Origin: Acidobacteriota bacterium
GTDB lineage: Bacteria; Acidobacteriota; UBA4820; DSQY01
Length of the DNA stretch: 37,229 nucleotides
Direction of reading: 5' to 3'
NCBI GenBank assembly: GCA_021813555.1
Contig: JAKAKG010000185.1
Location: 1 to 37,229 of the forward strand
The notes beneath the pieces were generated by a model, which saw only the letters and a program-made list of their open reading frames with translations, ran no database searches and was not told the DNA's origin. A program made the position numbers and the translations under genes. Below, one piece after another: positions 32,769-37,229 of this stretch (positions are counted from its first letter, which is position 1; every line of letters starts with the position of its first letter).

Positions 32769-33611
32769 TCAATGGAGGTGATCCTTCCCTTCCCCGTGAG
32801 CGTGGTCGTGCGTTCGCGTGTGCTGGTGCGGATGGGAATGGACCATCGCCCCGTGGCGGTGCCTGTGAGCATGGATGAGGTTCACCGAGAGAAGGAGGTC
32901 TGTATCTCCCAAGGCCCGCTCCGTGGGCAGATCGGCCGCGATCCGGTGATCTTCCCCCAGAACCAGAACGCGGTCCGCGATGTGCGGCAGGAGTTCCAAG
33001 TCGTGCGTCGCGGTGACAAGGGTCAAGCCTCCCCTGCCGTGCAAATCGTCGAGCAGTTCGAGGAGCATTCCCTGGCTTCTCGGATCCAATCCGGCGGTGG
33101 GTTCGTCCAGGAGAAGGACCACGGGGGAGAGGATCAGAAGAGAAGCGAGGGCAACCTTCTTTTTCTCTCCCGAGCTGAGGCCGTGCGGAGGCCGGTCCCT
33201 GAGGTGGGCGATCCCCAGAAGGCCGAGGGTGTCGCCCACGCGCCGCAGGATTTCCTCCTCCTTCCAGCCCATCTGGAGGGGCCCGAAGGCCAGTTCCTCC
33301 TCCACGGAAGGGCAGAAGAGTTGAGCATCAGAGTTCTGGAACAGGAATCCCGCCCTTTTCCTAAACAGGGGCCCGAAAGGAGGCCTCTCCACGGCCTCCG
33401 GGGTGAGGCGCTGGCCGAAGGCCCGCACCTCTCCTGATTGGGCAAAGTAGAGGCCATCCATCAGGTGGAGAAGAGTGGACTTGCCGCTGCCGTTGGCTCC
33501 CAGGACGGCGAGGCGTTCCCCTTCCCCAACGTCGAACGTGGCGTCTCGCAGGCTGGGCTCCCGCCCCGGGTACGCGAAGCTCACGCCGCGGAAATCGAAA
33601 ACCTTGTCCAA
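32769..33611 (-). CDS. nikO: Nickel/cobalt ECF-type transporter ATPase with His-rich C-terminal tail
   Basis: VFDFRGVSFAYPGREPSLRDATFDVGEGERLAVLGANGSGKSTLLHLMDGLYFAQSG...HGLSSGEKKKVALASLLILSPVVLLLDEPTAGLDPRSQ; start inferred as TTG 33611 with GAGGAGGAGGG upstream. Confidence 0.85.
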   Translation of the reverse strand: MDKVFDFRGVSFAYPGREPSLRDATFDVGEGERLAVLGANGSGKSTLLHLMDGLYFAQSGEVRAFGQRLTPEAVERPPFGPLFRKRAGFLFQNSDAQLFCPSVEEELAFGPLQMGWKEEEILRRVGDTLGLLGIAHLRDRPPHGLSSGEKKKVALASLLILSPVVLLLDEPTAGLDPRSQGMLLELLDDLHGRGGLTLVTATHDLELLPHIADRVLVLGEDHRIAADLPTERALGDTDLLLSVNLIHAHRHRHGAMVHSHPHQHTRTHDHAHGEGKDHLH

Positions 33612-33624
33612 CGTGCCCTCCTCC

Positions 33625-34545
33625 TCATCCCAGCGCCAGAAGCCCCGCCCCGAAGGCGAGGCACCCCGCGACGAAGGCTCCGTCCCGCCATGACCAGCGC
33701 CCCTGCCTGAGGGTGTGAACCTCGCCCGTATAGCCTCGCGACACCATGGCCTCGGCCACCGAGTCGGCCAAGGTCCGGCTGCGGCGGTAGAGCTCACCCA
33801 TGCTGGCGGCGGCCCACGCCTGTTCGCGTCTCACGCTCACCCCACCCAGGGAGCGGCTCAGCTTTGCCAAATGGATTTCCTCAGCGCATCGAACGAGGAG
33901 GTCAAGGTAGCGGGTCATCATGGCCGCTACCATGACGAAGGCGGCGGGAACGCCAAGGCCCCTGAGCCCTTTGAACAGATCTTGAGGTCTGGTGGCCGCG
34001 GCGAGAACGGAAGCGAGGGACACGCAGGCGGCGCTGCGGAGGGCGAACCGGGACGCCACGAACAGGCCGCGATCGGTCACGGTGAGGAACTCGGGCACGC
34101 GCCACGGGCCCCAATGGCCTCCTCCGAGATGGCACAGGACCACCAGGGGGGCGCCCTCCGTCACCACATTGAAGGAGGCGGGAACCGCCAGGGCCAGCGT
34201 GAAGGCGGGCACGGCCAGCAGGGCGAGGGCCACGCGGCGGATGTCGATGCCTCCGAACAGGGCCAGTGCCCACGCGGCCCCTACGCAAAGAGCGAGGGGC
34301 ACGAGGGTCGTGACCAGGGTGGCGATCACGAGGATGAACAGGAGGCCGAGCACCTTGGCGCGGGCGTCGATACGGCCCAGCCAGCCCCGCCTGCCCGCGG
34401 GAAGGCCGTCGTCCAGCAGGGCCGCGGCGATCCCCACGATCCCTCCCAAGCCTCGCCGCACCGCGCGGGAGACTCGTGGACCCTTGAGAACCGGAAGCGC
34501 CGTCCCCTCGTCGGAACGTGCCATCCACTCAGGAAGCGATCCCAT
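33625..34545 (-). CDS. nikQ: Nickel/cobalt ECF-type transporter transmembrane protein (CbiQ/NikQ)
   Basis: RIDARAKVLGLLFILVIATLV...; FKGLRGLGVPAAFVMVAAMMTRYLDLLVRCAEEIHLAKLSRSLGG. Confidence 0.88.
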   Translation of the reverse strand: MGSLPEWMARSDEGTALPVLKGPRVSRAVRRGLGGIVGIAAALLDDGLPAGRRGWLGRIDARAKVLGLLFILVIATLVTTLVPLALCVGAAWALALFGGIDIRRVALALLAVPAFTLALAVPASFNVVTEGAPLVVLCHLGGGHWGPWRVPEFLTVTDRGLFVASRFALRSAACVSLASVLAAATRPQDLFKGLRGLGVPAAFVMVAAMMTRYLDLLVRCAEEIHLAKLSRSLGGVSVRREQAWAAASMGELYRRSRTLADSVAEAMVSRGYTGEVHTLRQGRWSWRDGAFVAGCLAFGAGLLALG

Positions 34546-35578
34546 CGGTCTCCTTGCCTGATAGCCACCGGCGGGCGATCCAGACCAGCCCCGCTACGGC
34601 GAGAACGCCCAGGGCTCCCGAAAGGATATACCACCCACTGAGTACGGGCAGGGCAGCTTCTTCGGCCCCTCGGGGAGCGTAATCCGGCATGGGCGCATGC
34701 CACAGAGCCGCCACCTTGCCGAACCCCGCCGGAAGGTAGCCGGCCAGCTCCGTAAGACGGTCCCCGCCCCACTCGCCCCAGGCGTCCCCAGCGCCGAGTT
34801 TGGCGGGGATCATGAGGCCGAGGGGAGTGAGCAGGACGAGCGCCGCCACGCCGAGGGCCAGCTTCTTCCATAGGGGCCTGCCTCCCGGGGCCGGCGACGG
34901 CGCCAAGGCGCATTCTAGGAGCGACGGTTCGCTCTTGGACAGGTAGGCCACCACCAAACCCGTCACCACCGCTTCCACCACGCCGAAGAGCAGGAGATGT
35001 TCGATCGCCATGGCCGGCAGGGCAATGTGCAGGCCGAAGGGACAGTAAAGGGCACGCCCGGCCGCGTCGTGGGCGAGTGCGGGCTGGATGCCGAACATGA
35101 ACGCGGCGCTCAGGGCGGCGGCGTTGAGGCCCACGTAACCGCCGAGAGCGGCCGCCACCCATCGCCGCTTCGAGGCTGCTGGCGATCTTCCGGCGATCAG
35201 ACGATAGGTCCACCATCCCGTGAAGGGCATGATGACCGCCATGTTGAGGCAGTTGGCGCCAAAGGCCGTAATCCCGCCATCCCCGAACAGGAGGGCCTGC
35301 ACGGCCAGGGCCACGGATACCGCCACCACGGCTGCCCAGGGCCCCAGAAGGATGGCCACCAGAACCGCGCCGACGGCATGGCCCGTGGTACCTCCAGGAA
35401 CGGGGACGTTGAACATCATGACGACGAAGGTGAACGCCGCCCCCAAGGCCATCAAGGGCACTTGCCGCAAGCGCAGCGTGGTCCTCACCTTGTGCGACGC
35501 CCACGCCCACACGGGCGCCATCACGCCGAAGGCCGTTACGTAGGTCTGCGGACCAAGGTAGCCATCTGGGATGTGCAT
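34529..35578 (-). CDS. nikM: Nickel/cobalt transporter substrate-capture protein (CbiM/NikM), apparently fused to a NikN-like C-terminal domain
   Basis: MHIPDGYLGPQTYVTAFGVMAPVWAWA...NVPVPGGTTGHAVGAVLVAILLGPWAAVVAVSVALAVQALLFGDGGITAFGANCLNMAVIMPF; C-terminal TM-loop-TM region with GYLPAGFGKVAALWHAPMPDYAP. Confidence 0.9.
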   Translation of the reverse strand: MHIPDGYLGPQTYVTAFGVMAPVWAWASHKVRTTLRLRQVPLMALGAAFTFVVMMFNVPVPGGTTGHAVGAVLVAILLGPWAAVVAVSVALAVQALLFGDGGITAFGANCLNMAVIMPFTGWWTYRLIAGRSPAASKRRWVAAALGGYVGLNAAALSAAFMFGIQPALAHDAAGRALYCPFGLHIALPAMAIEHLLLFGVVEAVVTGLVVAYLSKSEPSLLECALAPSPAPGGRPLWKKLALGVAALVLLTPLGLMIPAKLGAGDAWGEWGGDRLTELAGYLPAGFGKVAALWHAPMPDYAPRGAEEAALPVLSGWYILSGALGVLAVAGLVWIARRWLSGKETDGIAS

Positions 35579-35592
35579 CGCCGCTCCTCCTA

Positions 35593-36291
35593 TCAGCCCT
35601 TGCCTCGCCGAAACGCCCCCGTGAAAATCACGTGCACCACCGCCACGGGCGGACCACCGGCATTGGGCCACTGGGCTCCCAGTAAGACCTGCCAGCCGCC
35701 CCCCATCCAGCTCACGCCGGCCGAGGCGGAGTTTTGATCGCCCGAGGTATAGTCCGCCATGATCTGCCACCGCTCTCCCAGGGTCTTGTCCAGCCCGGCG
35801 AACCACGCGTTGCGGCGGCCGTCGTGTTCATGCTGGATTCCCGCGTGGGTCCGGAGCGCGCCCCAATCTTTCGTGGCTACCACGTAGAATACCGGTGTGA
35901 AGCGCTCGCCTAAGTTCTGGACGCCTGCCGCCATGGCAAAGCCCTTGGCGTCCCTCTTTACGAGGATGTATTTGGCGTTGAAAAGAGCCCTGTTTTCCAC
36001 GGGGCCGCTGGTGGCGTCCACGTCCACGCCCAACTCTAATCTTTCCCCGAATCCGAATTCAGTGTTGATGATGAGCTGGTCCGTATGCAGCGCCCTCGAA
36101 TACCCCTGCCACTGCAAATCGAGGGCCCACACATACGGGCCCGTAACGTCGGCGGTGGGAATGAGGACGAGGCCACTGTAGCAAGCCCACGAGGGACGGG
36201 CCGATCCGAACGCCGCGAGGATCACGGCCACGGAGAGTAGTACACATCTTAGATTTGTGCTACCCGTGGATAAAGTGCCCCACCTCTTCAT
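35593..36291 (-). CDS. Exported, beta-barrel-like protein of unknown function within the nickel operon
   Basis: N-terminal signal (CVLLSVAVILAAFGSARPSWA/CYSG); alternating aromatic/hydrophobic strands (YVWALDLQWQGYSRAL, LELGVDVDAT, WQVLLGAQWPNAGG). Confidence 0.6.
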   Translation of the reverse strand: MKRWGTLSTGSTNLRCVLLSVAVILAAFGSARPSWACYSGLVLIPTADVTGPYVWALDLQWQGYSRALHTDQLIINTEFGFGERLELGVDVDATSGPVENRALFNAKYILVKRDAKGFAMAAGVQNLGERFTPVFYVVATKDWGALRTHAGIQHEHDGRRNAWFAGLDKTLGERWQIMADYTSGDQNSASAGVSWMGGGWQVLLGAQWPNAGGPPVAVVHVIFTGAFRRGKG

Positions 36292-36305
36292 TCCGCCCCC
36301 TGGCT

Positions 36306-36722
36306 TTAAAGAGATTGGCCCGTCGTGGTGGCGATGGTTCCGCCGTGCTTGACGCCTTTGGTGCTCACGAGCGTGTCGGCGATTCGCTTTACCAGCACGC
36401 TCTTGCCTCTCATGATGATGACTTCGAGGCAGTTATGCGCGTCGAGGTGAACGTGCGTCGTGCTGATGATGGTGGTGTGATGTTGGTGTTGAAGGTCCGC
36501 CAGCGTGTCGGCAAGATGATGTTCGTGGTGCTCGTAGACGATGCTCACGGTGGCCACCACCTCGGCGCGGGGATCGGCCCATTCATCACGAACGAGCTCC
36601 TTTCGTACCAGATCGCGAATCGCTTCCGACCGAGAGGCGTAGCTGCGCTCTTCCACCAGCGAGTCTAGCCCCCTGAGCAACTCCTCCTCCATCGACACGC
36701 CAAATCTCTCCAAACCGGCCAT
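36306..36722 (-). CDS. nikR: Nickel-responsive transcriptional regulator NikR
   Basis: RFGVSMEEELLRGLDSLVEERSYASRSEAIRDLVRKEL (RHH) and C-terminal HHTTIISTTHVHLDAHNCLEVIIMRG (Ni-site His/Cys pattern). Confidence 0.95.
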   Translation of the reverse strand: MAGLERFGVSMEEELLRGLDSLVEERSYASRSEAIRDLVRKELVRDEWADPRAEVVATVSIVYEHHEHHLADTLADLQHQHHTTIISTTHVHLDAHNCLEVIIMRGKSVLVKRIADTLVSTKGVKHGGTIATTTGQSL

Positions 36723-36732
36723 CGCGCCCTCC

Positions 36733-36759
36733 GTGCTACTATGCTTACTTTAGTAGCAC
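36733..36759 (-). promoter_or_regulatory. Putative NikR operator GTGCTACT-N11-AGTAGCAC overlapping the nikR promoter
   Basis: Perfect 8-bp arms (36733-36740, 36752-36759), 11 bp upstream of the nikR ATG; a TTGACT -35 (36778-36773) with 17-nt spacing to TACTAA (36755-36750) places the -10 over the operator. Confidence 0.7.
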
Positions 36760-36775
36760 GATCTTTTGCGCCAGT

Positions 36776-36814
36776 CAAGGCCGCTTACGGGTTCCGGGGC
36801 GGGGCCCTCGCCTT
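36776..36814. repeat. Repeat module A, copy 1
   Basis: CAAGGCCGCTTACGGGTTCCGGGGCGGGGCCCTCGCCTT, one mismatch to 37084-37122. Confidence 0.9.
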
Positions 36815-36940
36815 ATCTTTAGCCTCCCCTTCCCACACGTGTGCGCTCCGCTGCAAGCAGCCCTTCGGCGGAACAGCGCCAGGTCTTGATTCTAAGGAGC
36901 CCCCGAGGCAGACCTCCGAAGGAGTCCGGGAGGCGCCTCC

Positions 36941-36979
36941 CTTCGACTCCCGCCCAACCATGCCCTTAAAACCCGAGAG
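36941..36979. repeat. Repeat module B, copy 1
   Basis: CTTCGACTCCCGCCCAACCATGCCCTTAAAACCCGAGAG, two mismatches to 37191-37229. Confidence 0.9.
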
Positions 36980-37012
36980 CGGGAGGGACTGGCCCTCCCG
37001 CTCTCGGGTTTT
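36968..37012. terminator. Perfect 20-bp stem, 5-nt loop hairpin; bidirectional terminator-like
   Basis: AAAACCCGAGAGCGGGAGGG-ACTGG-CCCTCCCGCTCTCGGGTTTT; A-tract/T-tract at the stem base. Confidence 0.75.
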
Positions 37013-37045
37013 GGTGGAGGCGGCGGGAGTCAACCCTACGCGGCC
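37012..37045 (-). pseudogene. tmRNA (ssrA) 3'-end-like remnant
   Basis: Minus strand GGCCGCGTAGGGTTGACTCCCGCCGCCTCCACCA resembles the tmRNA 3' terminus (...GCGGGTTCGACTCCCGCCGCCTCCACCA) but with an imperfect T-arm. Confidence 0.45.
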
Positions 37046-37083
37046 TAGAAGCCTCGCCGCTCGCGGGTCTCGCGGCTCCGTTT

Positions 37084-37122
37084 CAAGGCCGCCTACGGGT
37101 TCCGGGGCGGGGCCCTCGCCTT
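37084..37122. repeat. Repeat module A, copy 2
   Basis: CAAGGCCGCCTACGGGTTCCGGGGCGGGGCCCTCGCCTT. Confidence 0.9.
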
Positions 37123-37190
37123 GCGCTGCATTCCTGCGAACGCTCGCTCCTCGCTCGCGTTCTCGGAGCAGCGCTACGGCGCTTCCCGCC

Positions 37191-37229
37191 CTTCGACTCC
37201 CGCCTAACCACGCCCTTAAAACCCGAGAG
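37191..37229. repeat. Repeat module B, copy 2 (runs to the window edge)
   Basis: CTTCGACTCCCGCCTAACCACGCCCTTAAAACCCGAGAG. Confidence 0.9.

Noticed and set aside
36785-37033. 82-aa minus-strand ORF in the right-edge repeats
   Set aside because: Overlaps the hairpin and repeat modules; composition and position fit chance.
36776-37229. CRISPR array
   Set aside because: Only two copies of each module are visible, spacing is irregular, units are not 20-40-nt repeat/spacer alternations, and no cas gene is nearby.

Overview
High-GC bacterial chromosomal window (37,229 bp), dense with protein-coding genes on both strands. Left to right it contains: the 3' part of a PEP-synthase/PPDK N-domain protein; a class II (B12-dependent) ribonucleotide reductase; a roughly 0.3-kb structured intergenic repeat; a YitT-family protein; a holin-like/YvlD membrane protein; an MGDG-synthase-like glycosyltransferase coupled to a PAP2-family protein; an MTA phosphorylase coupled to a PfkB kinase; ribH-nusB; a transglutaminase-like protein coupled to a DUF4388-REC-GAF protein; modABC; a Tat-targeted Cys-type sulfatase with an anaerobic sulfatase maturase; ppdK; recJ; tRNA-Ala(GGC); a dGTPase; a REC-GGDEF diguanylate cyclase; a large GAF/multi-PAS hybrid histidine kinase; a divergent Cys-cluster/REC protein; and a nickel locus (nikR, OM-like protein, nikM/N, nikQ, nikO). 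The right edge is a repeat-rich non-coding region with a tmRNA 3'-end-like remnant. I see no CRISPR array, phage, defence island or complete transposon. The best candidates for something undescribed are the structured repeat at about 5154-5461, the modular repeats at 36776-37229, the nickel locus with its OM-like protein and His-rich ATPase tail, and the MTAP/PfkB pair. All family calls come from reading translated motifs; no database search was run.
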